Source of the DNA: MGBC131033 sp910585655
GTDB taxonomy: Bacteria > Bacillota > Clostridia > Lachnospirales > Lachnospiraceae
Assembly: GCA_949502025.1 (NCBI GenBank)
Contig: CATBCG010000058.1
Coordinates: forward strand, 1 to 62,352
Direction of reading: 5' to 3'
Length of the DNA: 62,352 nucleotides
The notes under the pieces were generated by a model that saw only the letters and a program-made list of their open reading frames with translations, was not told the DNA's origin and did not search any database. The position numbers and the translations under genes were made by a program. Positions 8,476 through 16,344 of this stretch are shown one piece after another. Position 1 is the stretch's first letter, and the number at the start of each line of letters is the position of its first letter.

Positions 8476-9387
8476 ATGAAAAAAGAGAACAGGAAAAAGA
8501 TTCTGTTTTTGGACGTGGATGGAACGCTGGTGCATGCGGCGAGGGATGAATATATTCCGGAGTCAGCTATCCAGGCGATACGAACGGCGCGCCGCATGGG
8601 ACATTTGGTCTTTCTATGTACGGGGCGGAGTAAGGCAGAAATTTATCCGAAGATTTATGAAATCGGCATCGACGGAGTAATCGGGGCGGCAGGTGGTTTT
8701 ATTGAGGTAATCGACAGAGTATCCGGCGAGGAAAAAGAAATTTTTCATCGGACGATTGCCGCAGAATCGGCTGCGGAAATTGCGGCGTACCTAGACGAAC
8801 ATGGAATCGACTACTACATGGAGTGCAACGAAGGCTTGTATGCTTCCCGCAACCTGATTCCTCATATCCGTCAGGTGTTAGGCGGGAACGGGCATTTTAT
8901 CAACAGTCTCAAAACAGGAGGTGTTCCGGCAGAACTGGATATCAATAAAATTTCTTTTTTGGAGACAAACGGTTCCCGCTACCAGGACGTATACGACCGC
9001 TTTCATGAGGACTTTTATATGGTACGCTGTACGGTGCCGGATTTTGGAGAGGAAAGCGGAGAAATTTCCGTAAAAGGAATCAACAAATCGACAGCCATTC
9101 ATACGTTATTAGATTATCTGGAACAGGAAGAACCGGTTTATACGGAGCGTATGTTTCATACGCTTGCGATAGGAGACGGCATGAACGATGTAGAAATGTT
9201 TCAGGCAGTAGATGTAGCGATAGCGATGGGAAATGCCAAGGAGGGTCTAAAGGAGCTGGCGGACTATGTGACGACAGATATTTTAGAAGATGGGATTTAC
9301 AATGCTTTTCGGCACTTTGGGCTGTTAGAGGAAGAAGACTTGCCAGAGAGAAATTCTGGAATGTTGGCAGAAAGGAAAGGAATATGA
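8476..9387 (+). CDS. Cof-type HAD-IIB family phosphatase
   Basis: This 303-residue cytosolic HAD hydrolase has motif I DVDGT (nucleophile Asp13, acid Asp15), Thr in LCTGR as motif II, and motif IV GDGMNDVEM. The cap region lies between. Family members dephosphorylate sugar phosphates or nucleotides; the specific substrate is unknown. ATG 8476 follows GAAAGGGG; a longer reading from 8425 would overlap map. The stop overlaps the next start by 4 bases, so the pair is translationally coupled. Confidence 0.88.
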   Translation: MKKENRKKILFLDVDGTLVHAARDEYIPESAIQAIRTARRMGHLVFLCTGRSKAEIYPKIYEIGIDGVIGAAGGFIEVIDRVSGEEKEIFHRTIAAESAAEIAAYLDEHGIDYYMECNEGLYASRNLIPHIRQVLGGNGHFINSLKTGGVPAELDINKISFLETNGSRYQDVYDRFHEDFYMVRCTVPDFGEESGEISVKGINKSTAIHTLLDYLEQEEPVYTERMFHTLAIGDGMNDVEMFQAVDVAIAMGNAKEGLKELADYVTTDILEDGIYNAFRHFGLLEEEDLPERNSGMLAERKGI

Positions 9388-9983
9388 GCAGAAGACAAAG
9401 GGTGCCTTATTCTCTGGATACAGGTGGGATAAAAAGTCTTTCAGAGCAAGATATCAAAATGATCCTGCGGGGAGCTGACGAATTGATTGTAGTCGGAGGT
9501 CGAAGTATGCTGGCAAAAATTTTAAAGGGCTCTAAGGATAAAAAGCTGCTAGAGCTTCATTTGGAAAATTGCCCGGCTTACGGTTATTTTTCTTCTCTGA
9601 CATTGGCAGAGATTTCCTTTCGGATAGATTGGATGATTCAAAGGGATTATCTGGATATCGAATACAAGGGAAGACTTCCGATGCTGATTTTTTCTAAAAA
9701 AGGTTGGGAAATCGAAAAGGAAACTTATACAGAGGAGATTCATCAAAAGCTGTATCAGGCGGCTATGGAAAAAAGAAGCGCGCAGACCATTTCGGAACTG
9801 GAGCAGATAAACCGCGAGGTTTTGTTTGGAGCATTGGAAAAAATTCGTGCCAGCAGGAATTTGGCGTTTCTTCCGTTTTTGGAGGAATGGAAGCCAGGAG
9901 AGGTGAGAAAGGTTAGAGAGCGGATTGGCAGCGTGATAAAGAGCCTGAAAAGCGTGGATGGAGAAGAAGCTGAAAAAAGCTAG
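9384..9983 (+). CDS. RQC-minor-1 family DNA-binding protein
   Basis: This 199-residue protein has a central winged-helix stretch with GYFSSLTLAEISFRIDWMI and YKGRLPMLIFSKKGWEIE. It resembles the RQC domain of RecQ helicases but stands alone, without helicase motifs. A helical, charged C-terminal part follows. A DNA-binding role is inferred from the fold; no target is known. It overlaps the HAD gene by 4 bases and precedes the GH13 gene, so all three may share a transcript. Confidence 0.7.
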   Translation: MSRRQRVPYSLDTGGIKSLSEQDIKMILRGADELIVVGGRSMLAKILKGSKDKKLLELHLENCPAYGYFSSLTLAEISFRIDWMIQRDYLDIEYKGRLPMLIFSKKGWEIEKETYTEEIHQKLYQAAMEKRSAQTISELEQINREVLFGALEKIRASRNLAFLPFLEEWKPGEVRKVRERIGSVIKSLKSVDGEEAEKS

Positions 9984-10002
9984 AGGTATAGGAGGAACTC
10001 AC

Positions 10003-11652
10003 ATGATACCAGAAAAAGATTGGATCAAGGATCTGGTTGTCTACCAAATTTATCCACGGAGTTTTTATGATTCCAACGGGGACGGAATCGGTGATCTGCT
10101 GGGGATTTTACAGAAGTTGGATTACTTGGAGGAGCTTGGTGTCAACGCCTTGTGGCTTTCTCCGGTCTATTGTTCGCCGAATGACGACAATGGCTATGAC
10201 ATTTCGGATTATCAGGACATTATGGAAGAATTTGGAACGCTGGAGGATTGGGATCGTTTGAAGGCTGCCTGTAAGAAAAAGGGGATTCGTCTGATTATGG
10301 ATTTGGTGGTCAATCATTCTTCAGACGAACATGCCTGGTTTCTGGAATCTCGTTCTTCAAGAGAAAATCCCAAAAGCGAGTATTATATCTGGCGGGATCC
10401 GGTAGACGGTCATGAGCCGAACAACTGGGCGTCGGTGTTTGGAGGCAGCGCCTGGGAATATGTGCCGGAACGGGGGCAGTATTATTTTCATTATTTTTCT
10501 AAAAAACAGCCGGATCTGAACTGGGCATGTAAAGAGCTTAGGGAAGAACTGTTTGCAATGATGAACTGGTGGGCAAATCGGGGTGTGGACGGATTTCGGG
10601 TAGATGCGATCAGCTATTTAGACAAGCCACAGGACTTTCCGAACTCTGCTCTGCCGCCGCAGCCGGACGGGTATTCTTTTCCGGACTGCCTTGTCGGACG
10701 AGCCGGGACACATGCGTATATTCAGGAAATGAATCGGCAGGTATATACTCCGCATAACCTGTTTACGGTAGGAGAAGTGGCAGCGCCTACCGTAGAAGAG
10801 CTTGCAAACTATGTAAAGACCAGCCGCCAGGAATTTGATATGGCGATTCCTTTTGTGCCGCCGAGCGTGGAAATTGACACCTGGTCGCCGGAAAAGTTAA
10901 GAGCGGATATTGAGGAAAGCTATCGGGTGTTAAAGGAAGAGGGCTGGTGGGCAAGATTTTTTAGCAATCATGATAAACCTCGCCAAGTTTCGCTATATGG
11001 GGATGATGAGAAATATTGGGAAGTTTCGGCGAAATTTCTGGCAATGTTTCTTCATAGTCTGCCGGGGACGCCTTTTGTGTATCAGGGCGAGGAAATCGGT
11101 ATGACAAATGTAAGACTATCGTCGATAGAGGACTATAACGATCCGAGTACTCATAACGATTATCAGCAGTATCTGTTGGCTGGGATGACTCCGGAAGCTG
11201 CACTGGCTCGTGTCCAACTGGAAAGCCGGGACAATGCCCGTACCCCGATGCAGTGGAATAGCTCCCGGCATGGCGGTTTTACCTCTGGTACACCATGGCT
11301 GGCGGTAAATCCTAACACGGAAAAAATCAACGTAGAGGCACAGCGTCAGGATCCTTACTCTATTTTCCAGTGCTACCGAAGGCTGATTGCTCTGCGGAAA
11401 AGCTCGACAGCGCTTTCGCGGGGAGAGCTGACCTTTTTGGAAACAAGCAGCAAAGAGGTATTTGCTTTTACCAAAACGACACCAGAAGAGAGTCTGCTGA
11501 TTGCCCATAACTTTTCCGGGCAGGAACAGGAGGCTCCCGCTGCCTTGCAGGAGGCAGAAGGGGAGGTACTGCTTTCTTCCTATGACAGAGAAGGGGGCTA
11601 TCAGGGAGCGAGGCTACGACCTTATGAATCTATCTTCCTGCGGCTAAAATAA
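10003..11652 (+). CDS. GH13 alpha-glucosidase (oligo-1,6-glucosidase type)
   Basis: This 549-residue intracellular enzyme (no signal peptide) hydrolyses short alpha-glucosides such as isomaltose or maltose. The four GH13 regions are visible: DLVVNHSS (100-107), GFRVDAISY with nucleophile Asp201, acid/base Glu258 in TVGEV, and SNHDKPR with Asp324. The N-terminal VVYQIYPRSFYDSNGDGIGD is typical of the subfamily. GGAGG (9991-9995) supports ATG 10003, so the longer reading from 9958 is not used. Val at the residue after the catalytic Glu (GEV) hints at alpha-1,6 preference, but this is weak evidence. Confidence 0.9.
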   Translation: MIPEKDWIKDLVVYQIYPRSFYDSNGDGIGDLLGILQKLDYLEELGVNALWLSPVYCSPNDDNGYDISDYQDIMEEFGTLEDWDRLKAACKKKGIRLIMDLVVNHSSDEHAWFLESRSSRENPKSEYYIWRDPVDGHEPNNWASVFGGSAWEYVPERGQYYFHYFSKKQPDLNWACKELREELFAMMNWWANRGVDGFRVDAISYLDKPQDFPNSALPPQPDGYSFPDCLVGRAGTHAYIQEMNRQVYTPHNLFTVGEVAAPTVEELANYVKTSRQEFDMAIPFVPPSVEIDTWSPEKLRADIEESYRVLKEEGWWARFFSNHDKPRQVSLYGDDEKYWEVSAKFLAMFLHSLPGTPFVYQGEEIGMTNVRLSSIEDYNDPSTHNDYQQYLLAGMTPEAALARVQLESRDNARTPMQWNSSRHGGFTSGTPWLAVNPNTEKINVEAQRQDPYSIFQCYRRLIALRKSSTALSRGELTFLETSSKEVFAFTKTTPEESLLIAHNFSGQEQEAPAALQEAEGEVLLSSYDREGGYQGARLRPYESIFLRLK

Positions 11653-11690
11653 GACCATGAAAGAAAGGCAGCGGACAGTGGTTTATTTAT

Positions 11691-11770
11691 ATGATAGGAA
11701 AGTTCTCTGAATTTCCCTATCATATAAAAGCCCTCCGGGGGATGCGCACTTCGCGCCTAAGGAAAATGTC
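11691..11770 (+). repeat. Dispersed repeat copy 2 (long form)
   Basis: It begins TATGATAGGAAAGTTCTCTG, pairs with AATTTCCCTATCATA, and continues GCCCTCCGGGGGATGCGCAC. It lies 40 bases after the GH13 stop. It is slightly diverged from copy 1 (T for C and loss of a few bases). No further gene is seen up to 11914. Confidence 0.75.
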
Positions 11771-11914
11771 TGTTGACGCAGACGCGCTCCGGCGTGGATC
11801 GCTTAAATAGATTTCATGATGAAGCCGTTTTTCGGAAAAGTCGCTGGTATAGCTATGTTCCAAAAGGAAAGTCTCCATTTTTTAATATGTTGCCAAGAGG
11901 CTTTGCTGGGCAGC

Positions 11915-12714
11915 TTAGTGGTTCGATTCGTAGTGCGCCAGAACTCTTTTGAGGGCTTTGGTAAGCTCCTGACGAAGCTCGACCGGCTCTAACAGCTCAG
12001 CTTGGTCGCGAAAGCTAAGAAGCCAGGTGATGAGGTTTTCCTTATCCGTATAATCGGCTTGAAAAAGAAGCCTGCCGTCTTCCTGTTCCTGATAGCAGCT
12101 CGTTCCGAATTCTTCAACCAGACGCCATTTACAGCCAGTTTCAAAGAGGGCTTTTACCCGGATGCCGCCGGAAAAAATCTGTTCGTTTGTTAAATCCGGT
12201 AAAGGAACATTCCGTTTGATAAAAACCGTGTCGGAAAAAGCCAGCTGATCTATTCGGTTGAGCTTAAAAAGACGGAAATCAGTGCGATGCTTACACCATC
12301 CCCAGACATACCAGCTTGACCAGCGGAAAATCAAATAGTAGGGTTCGATGCTCCGCCTGCTTTCGCCCTTTGGAGAATAGTAGTAAAAGCTAAGCTCCCG
12401 GCAATGGTCAATCGCCTGGCGGATCAGTTCGATTTTGGGGGCGAGCGAATCCTTATACCAGGAGGAAAGGTCAATCAGAACAGATTGGTTTCCAGCCAGA
12501 AAATTGGAAGAACCAGCCGAAAGCTTTCCATAATCGAGATTCCACCGTTTGCACCCTGACGGGTGACAATCGGAATTCCGGCTTTACACAAAGCCTCAAT
12601 GTCCCGGTTGATGGTCCGTCTGGATACCTCAAACCGTTCGGCGAGAGAGGGGGCAGTGGTAGATTCCTGCTGCAGCAGAATAGCGAGAATGCCGATTAGA
12701 CGATCCAGTTTCAT
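11915..12714 (-). pseudogene. YafY-type HTH/WYL transcriptional regulator, broken by internal deletion
   Basis: The N-terminal part (12714 down to about 12531) encodes an HTH_11 domain, LAERFEVSRRTINRDIEAL, ending at GISIME. It then shifts frame. The other frame continues KLSAGSSNFLAGNQSVLIDL, SSWYKDSLAPKIELIRQAID and then the WYL domain (YLIFRWSSWYVWGWC) to TAA at 11915. Intact family members have about 50 more residues between these parts. A deletion with breakpoint near 12530 has therefore removed that segment and shifted the frame. A full-length product cannot be made. The gene may once have controlled the adjacent GH13 operon, which is speculative. Confidence 0.75.
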
Positions 12715-12862
12715 AGAATCACTCCTCAGGTAGTAAAGTAATGCTTCCGGCGGTTTTTCTTACCGTTTGCGGCTAGCATAACACATAAAACAGGACAATA
12801 ATGTGTCATGATAAAAAATTTTGTTTTTGGAGTTTTGCTTTGGAATTTTCCGGAGATTCGTT

Positions 12863-12892
12863 TTGACAAGAGGAGAGTTCCTATGGTAGCAT
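12863..12892 (+). promoter_or_regulatory. Possible SigA promoter of the gene at 12953
   Basis: TTGACA (12863-12868), 18-bp spacer, TAGCAT (12887-12892). The -10 box is weak. Confidence 0.45.
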
Positions 12893-12952
12893 AAAAGAAA
12901 AATCTAAAAAAGGAAGGAACCTTTACGGACACGCATCCAGGAGGTATTCACC

Positions 12953-13597
12953 ATGAACATGCGTATGAACGGATTATCGCAAAAAAGCCGGGGGTTATAC
13001 GAGAGGTTATCGAACGAAGAGAAAGGGGGAAGAAGCCGGATGCCAGACGAAAATAAAGCAAGAAAGAAACAGGCAGATCTTATTTTATATCAGTATGGGC
13101 TATGGGAGGAAATAAAGAAGTATGGAGTTCCTCACCTTATCGGTAGCTATCGGATGGATATGATGGCATGGAATGATTTGGATCTGGATATAGAAAACGA
13201 TGCGATGTCGTTGGATAAGCTATACCGGTTATCCGAATTTATTCTCAGACACTTTCATCCGACGTGGTACGAGGCAAAGGAGGAAGTTACGAGCGAGGGA
13301 AAAAAGGTTTGGTTTCACGGCTTTGAAACCTTGATAGAAGGGGAGCTTTGGAACATTGATTTGTGGTTTTTTGATCGGGAAACGATTCAGGCGGCGGAAA
13401 AGGATTGCGACAGGCGACTACAGCAGGTAAACGCCCGCCCTGGTTCACGGGAACAGATCCTTTGTTTAAAGAAAGATTTGATAAAGCGTGGCTTGTATTC
13501 GTTCGGGCAATATACCAGTATGGATGTTTATGAGGCGGTTTTGGACAGGCAGATAACAGGAATAGAGGAATTTTTAGCCAGCCGAAAAAGAGGATAA
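12953..13597 (+). CDS. Hypothetical protein with nucleotidyltransferase-like motif
   Basis: This 214-residue soluble protein has IGSYRMDMMAWNDLDLDIE at about residues 63-81. It resembles the GS...DxD signature of the pol-beta nucleotidyltransferase superfamily, with Asp residues that could bind metal. A later motif, WNIDLWFFDRE, could supply the third carboxylate. The substrate is unknown. GGAGG precedes ATG 12953. An internal ATG at 13040 (MPDENKARKKQ) is possible because the first ~30 residues look poorly conserved in type. It is the last gene before spoIIID. Confidence 0.6.
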   Translation: MNMRMNGLSQKSRGLYERLSNEEKGGRSRMPDENKARKKQADLILYQYGLWEEIKKYGVPHLIGSYRMDMMAWNDLDLDIENDAMSLDKLYRLSEFILRHFHPTWYEAKEEVTSEGKKVWFHGFETLIEGELWNIDLWFFDRETIQAAEKDCDRRLQQVNARPGSREQILCLKKDLIKRGLYSFGQYTSMDVYEAVLDRQITGIEEFLASRKRG

Positions 13598-13612
13598 GGG
13601 AAGAAAGCAGGC

Positions 13613-13639
13613 ATACCATACCACTCCGGTTCATACAAT
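13613..13639 (+). promoter_or_regulatory. Sigma-E-like (mother-cell) promoter of spoIIID
   Basis: ATA (13613-13615), 16 bases, then CATACAAT (13632-13639). This matches the Bacillus SigE consensus ATa-16/18-CATAcaaT, and spoIIID is a classic SigE target. It lies 55 bases upstream of the spoIIID ATG. Confidence 0.6.
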
Positions 13640-13694
13640 GTAAAAACAAAGTGAAAGCCGTCAGGAATTCCCGGCGGCTGGGGTGGAAAATGCC

Positions 13695-13826
13695 ATGAAA
13701 GGGTATATCGAAGAACGCGCGGTAGACATCGCTAACTATATCGTGGAGCAAAATGCGACCGTGAGGCAGACCGCGAAGCAATTTGGGATTAGTAAGAGTA
13801 CGGTACATGCAGTCGTAACGAAATAG
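13695..13826 (+). CDS. spoIIID: SpoIIID, N-terminal half (gene interrupted by the 12.3-kb element)
   Basis: Codons 1-38 (13695-13808) start MKGYIEERAVDIANYIVEQN and end FGISKSTVH, matching the DNA-binding HTH of the sporulation regulator SpoIIID. In the present arrangement five element-derived residues (AVVTK) follow, then TAG at 13824, giving a 43-residue truncated product. The missing part is at 26126-26287. Rejoined at TACAT the gene reads STVH-KDVTERL in frame and gives 91 residues, the normal family length (B. subtilis 93). SpoIIID activates and represses mother-cell genes after SigE. The truncation cuts the recognition region, so the integrated form should be inactive. Upstream are a SigE-like promoter and GGGGTGG ribosome site. 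Confidence 0.85.
   Translation: MKGYIEERAVDIANYIVEQNATVRQTAKQFGISKSTVHAVVTK
13804..13808 (+). other. attL core TACAT
   Basis: Left junction: spoIIID sequence AGTACGG, core TACAT, then element sequence GCAGTCG. The core is the only sequence shared exactly with attR at this point and should contain the crossover dinucleotide of the serine recombinase. Confidence 0.75.
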
Positions 13827-13910
13827 AACGTTTGATAAAAAGAGAAGTATGGACGATTGTATAGAGGTTTATTACGGATTGAAATAATCTTGTATAATAA
13901 TAAGAATATA

Positions 13911-13945
13911 AAAAAGCAGATGTGAAGTGAGCATCTGTTTTTTAT
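13911..13945 (-). terminator. Bidirectional terminator at the left end of the element
   Basis: AAAAAGCAGATG and CATCTGTTTTTT form a stem around TGAAGTGAG. It would end leftward transcription of the XRE gene at 13954 before it reaches spoIIID, and also act on rightward transcripts. Confidence 0.7.
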
Positions 13946-13953
13946 ATGGTCTT

Positions 13954-14196
13954 TTATTCATCATCAAAGATGGTTTCATTCATTTCAGGGAAATCTAATA
14001 ACTCAGATACTGTCATGCCTAAACCGGTTGCCAGTTTGTGGAGTGTTTTCAGTTTAGGATTCTTTGTTTTACCGGACATGATATTTTCGACGGTAGATTG
14101 AGTAATCCCGGATAAAGTGGCCAGTTTGTTTATAGTAATATTTTGTTCTTTGCATAATCTGGTGAGCCTTAAAATAATCACATCTGAATAAGTCAT
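13954..14196 (-). CDS. XRE-family HTH repressor (paralogue 1)
   Basis: This 80-residue single-domain Cro/C1-type regulator has an HTH around INKLATLSGITQSTVENIM and a conserved tail ending PEMNETIFDDE. The start is taken at ATG 14196 (MTYSD), with AGGGAGAG just upstream and an exact parallel in the paralogue. A longer reading to 14217 is possible. It is about 80% identical to the gene at 14280 and in the same orientation, so it is a tandem duplication. It probably represses element promoters through the palindromes at 14255, 14581 and 14622. Confidence 0.85.
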   Translation of the reverse strand: MTYSDVIILRLTRLCKEQNITINKLATLSGITQSTVENIMSGKTKNPKLKTLHKLATGLGMTVSELLDFPEMNETIFDDE

Positions 14197-14254
14197 AAAG
14201 AACTCTCCCTGTTCCAAGAATTAAGTAGAGTATACGGGGAATTTTTCTTTTAGG

Positions 14255-14272
14255 TTAATGGTATACCGTTAA
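14255..14272. promoter_or_regulatory. Operator-like palindrome O1
   Basis: TTAATGGTATACCGTTAA is palindromic except at one position pair. It lies between the two XRE genes, upstream of paralogue 1. Confidence 0.6.
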
Positions 14273-14279
14273 TGATTGA

Positions 14280-14522
14280 TTATTCATCTTCAAATGCAAT
14301 TTCATTCATTTCAGGAAAATCCAATAACTCGGATACTGTCATATCTAAACCGACTGCTAATTTATGTAAAGTTTTCAGCTTGGGGTTTTTTGTTTTTCCT
14401 TTTATTAAATTGTCTACTGTAGATTGCGTGATCCCGGATAGTGTAGCTAATTTATTTACAGTGATATCCCGTTCGGCACATAATGTCGTCAGTCTTTTAA
14501 TAACAGCGTCGGAATATGTCAT
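14280..14522 (-). CDS. XRE-family HTH repressor (paralogue 2)
   Basis: This 80-residue protein starts MTYSDAVIKRLTTLCAERD and has the same HTH (VNKLATLSGITQSTVDNLI) and C-terminal LLDFPEMNE motif as paralogue 1. It is transcribed leftward, divergent from the gene at 14675. The 150-bp divergent region contains two operator-like palindromes. Two near-identical repressors could form heterodimers or a two-tier switch; this is inference. Confidence 0.85.
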   Translation of the reverse strand: MTYSDAVIKRLTTLCAERDITVNKLATLSGITQSTVDNLIKGKTKNPKLKTLHKLAVGLDMTVSELLDFPEMNEIAFEDE

Positions 14523-14580
14523 GAAAATCCCCCCAACTTTGTACGATTAATGAAAGTATAAGAGGTTTTAAGACATTGTA

Positions 14581-14598
14581 TTAACGGTGTACGGTTGA
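14581..14598. promoter_or_regulatory. Operator-like palindrome O2
   Basis: TTAACGGTGTACGGTTGA matches the O1 pattern TTAAyGGTrTACsGTTrA. It overlaps TTGACT (14595-14600), a possible -35 box of the rightward promoter (-10 TAGATT at 14618). Confidence 0.55.
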
Positions 14599-14621
14599 CT
14601 ATACGAATAAAATATGATAGA

Positions 14622-14639
14622 TTAACGGTATGCGGTTAT
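14622..14639. promoter_or_regulatory. Operator-like palindrome O3
   Basis: TTAACGGTATGCGGTTAT is the third copy of the operator pattern, 41 bp after O2. It covers the presumed start region of the rightward transcript. Confidence 0.55.
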
Positions 14640-14674
14640 ATGATGAAGGAATGGGGGTGTGAAAGATTAGAGGA

Positions 14675-15490
14675 TTGTGGAAAAGGATAAAAAATAATTG
14701 GGATGATTTCTGGATAGGGGATGAACACGACGATTCTAAGAAGAATTTAAGCCAGTCAGATAAGCGTTCTCTTTTATATGGCTATTTTATAATAAGTATG
14801 CTTACGGTTGCTTTTGTGATCTTGCTCATTAATATCAATAACCTACGGACAGACCGCCGGGATGACGCAGCCATGGAGGAACTTCTAAATATGGTTACAT
14901 CTTACATGGAGTCTGCTACAGAAGATGAATATGACGAGATTGCCCAGACCATAAGACACGATTTAGTGTATAGAGAATATGAAAGGGACATAGAAAAATA
15001 TGTCCGGGACATTCCGAATACTTCAGATAAATGCCGTGCCTGCAAGGGGAGTTACCCGGCACAGGCAGTTCTTGTAAGCCTGAATACAGGGGAATCCTAT
15101 TCGTTAGATATTTTTGAACGAGGGATAGAACCGGAAGAATATCAGGGAAATACGCAGTTTACATTTGGTTATGATGAAATCAGCCAGACCAGTATCCATA
15201 TTTCTAAAAGTCCGGGAGAAAATGAGGGTTCTGCAGAAATAGAGAGAGAGAATGGCATTGTCAGTGTCCACAAGATGAAAAAATTGTTTTGTGATGATTG
15301 CATTGAAGCCATGTTAGATACGGTTGAGAATCAACCCATAGGTGAACTGGTTATTTATGATACGGAGAAGAATGCTTTTTATCCTGTGGAGGATGAAAGC
15401 AAGGTACGAATTGGAGATTACGCATTAGAAATAGAATATAAAGACAGCGGTTACAAGATAGATGTTAAGTCTGTCAATGAAACCGAGTGA
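14675..15490 (+). CDS. Unknown membrane-anchored protein
   Basis: A 271-residue protein with a short basic N-terminus, one hydrophobic segment at about residues 36-54 (YFIISMLTVAFVILLININN), and a long acidic extracytoplasmic part. Two Cys pairs, CRACKG and CDDC, suggest a metal site or disulfides. I do not recognise the family. The start is uncertain: TTG 14675 has AGAGG too close, while ATT 14666 would sit 6-7 bases after GGGGGTG and add three residues. It is the first gene rightward from the repressor control region, so probably repressed by the XRE proteins. Confidence 0.6.
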   Translation: MWKRIKNNWDDFWIGDEHDDSKKNLSQSDKRSLLYGYFIISMLTVAFVILLININNLRTDRRDDAAMEELLNMVTSYMESATEDEYDEIAQTIRHDLVYREYERDIEKYVRDIPNTSDKCRACKGSYPAQAVLVSLNTGESYSLDIFERGIEPEEYQGNTQFTFGYDEISQTSIHISKSPGENEGSAEIERENGIVSVHKMKKLFCDDCIEAMLDTVENQPIGELVIYDTEKNAFYPVEDESKVRIGDYALEIEYKDSGYKIDVKSVNETE

Positions 15491-15523
15491 TTCAAGAATT
15501 GATAACAGGAGGGTAAAGTAAGA

Positions 15524-15931
15524 ATGGAACCAAAATATATACAATTACCGCCGTTGCCGTTAGACCTGCCTGTAGAAGTCATAGGAATGATTTGGCTATA
15601 TACACGGCTGTCGGGAGAGGAACAGGAAATGATCCGGGATTTTATCCGGGAAAATCTGAAAAAGGAAAATAAAAATCTTGATGGAACAGGCTTGTCTAAA
15701 GTGTTGGAGGATTCTGATGAGAAAGTGAATACGGATGTGAAAGAATTTATTGACCTCATGAGAAAGTTGGTTGGAACTCTGATCGCACAGTCCTGTGAAA
15801 TGGCGGCACTCGTATATCAGAATTATTATATAGAGAAAAAATCTACGGAAGAAATATCGAAAGAGTTTCATGTAGATGAAGAGTCTATACGAATTATATC
15901 ACAGTATTACGATAAAAATATGAAATCATAA
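15524..15931 (+). CDS. Unknown small helical protein
   Basis: A 135-residue, mostly helical, acidic protein with no signal peptide. Residues 95-130 (AALVYQNYYIEKKSTEEISK) run into an HTH-like arrangement (EEISKEFHVDEESIRIISQYY). That resembles a sigma-factor-like region 4 helix pair, so DNA binding is conceivable. GGAGGG precedes ATG 15524. It lies 33 bases after the membrane protein and probably shares its transcript. The strong terminator at 15949 closes this two-gene unit. Confidence 0.55.
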   Translation: MEPKYIQLPPLPLDLPVEVIGMIWLYTRLSGEEQEMIRDFIRENLKKENKNLDGTGLSKVLEDSDEKVNTDVKEFIDLMRKLVGTLIAQSCEMAALVYQNYYIEKKSTEEISKEFHVDEESIRIISQYYDKNMKS

Positions 15932-15948
15932 CAGCATACAGAAATATC

Positions 15949-15995
15949 AAACGTGGTGAATCTGACAAAGAACAGATTTGCCACGTTTTATTTTT
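15949..15995 (+). terminator. Rho-independent terminator after the two-gene unit
   Basis: AAACGTGG-TG-AATCTG pairs with CAGATT-TG-CCACGTTT across an 8-base loop, followed by TATTTTT. Confidence 0.85.
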
Positions 15996-16344
15996 GTCGT
16001 AATTCGGAAATGCAGTTACCAGCAACAGGCTTCATAGTCATAAAAAGCAGAGTGTTGGGCTTTAGGAAATCGAAAGAGCAAGTATCGTCCATGGTTCCAG
16101 ATTCCGCTCCCGCTTCATCTTCCACCCCGGACAGATACTCGTTGGGGAGTGCCTTCCCCAAACCCTGCTTATAAAAAAATCATAGATTTTTAAATTCCCC
16201 TCAGCATAAAATTCCCCATCCGGTTACGAGAATCAAATAAAAATAATTATAAATTTTTTATAAACCATTTGTATTTTGGTACCTCCAGTCTGCTATTAGT
16301 GAAAGGAGAATTTTTAGGGAAGAAAATTTTTGAAAGGAGTGATA
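15996..16344 (+). other. Non-coding region before mobC; candidate oriT
   Basis: No credible gene in these 349 bases. TTGGGGA (16142-16148) and TCCCCAA (16155-16161) form a 7-bp inverted repeat with a 6-base loop, followed by AT-rich DNA up to mobC. In MobC/relaxase elements oriT usually lies just upstream of mobC, so this is the likely place. The nick site cannot be named. Confidence 0.4.

Noticed and set aside
13287..13808. 173-residue minus-strand ORF
   Set aside because: Shadow of the nucleotidyltransferase-like gene and spoIIID start; composition unlike a protein.
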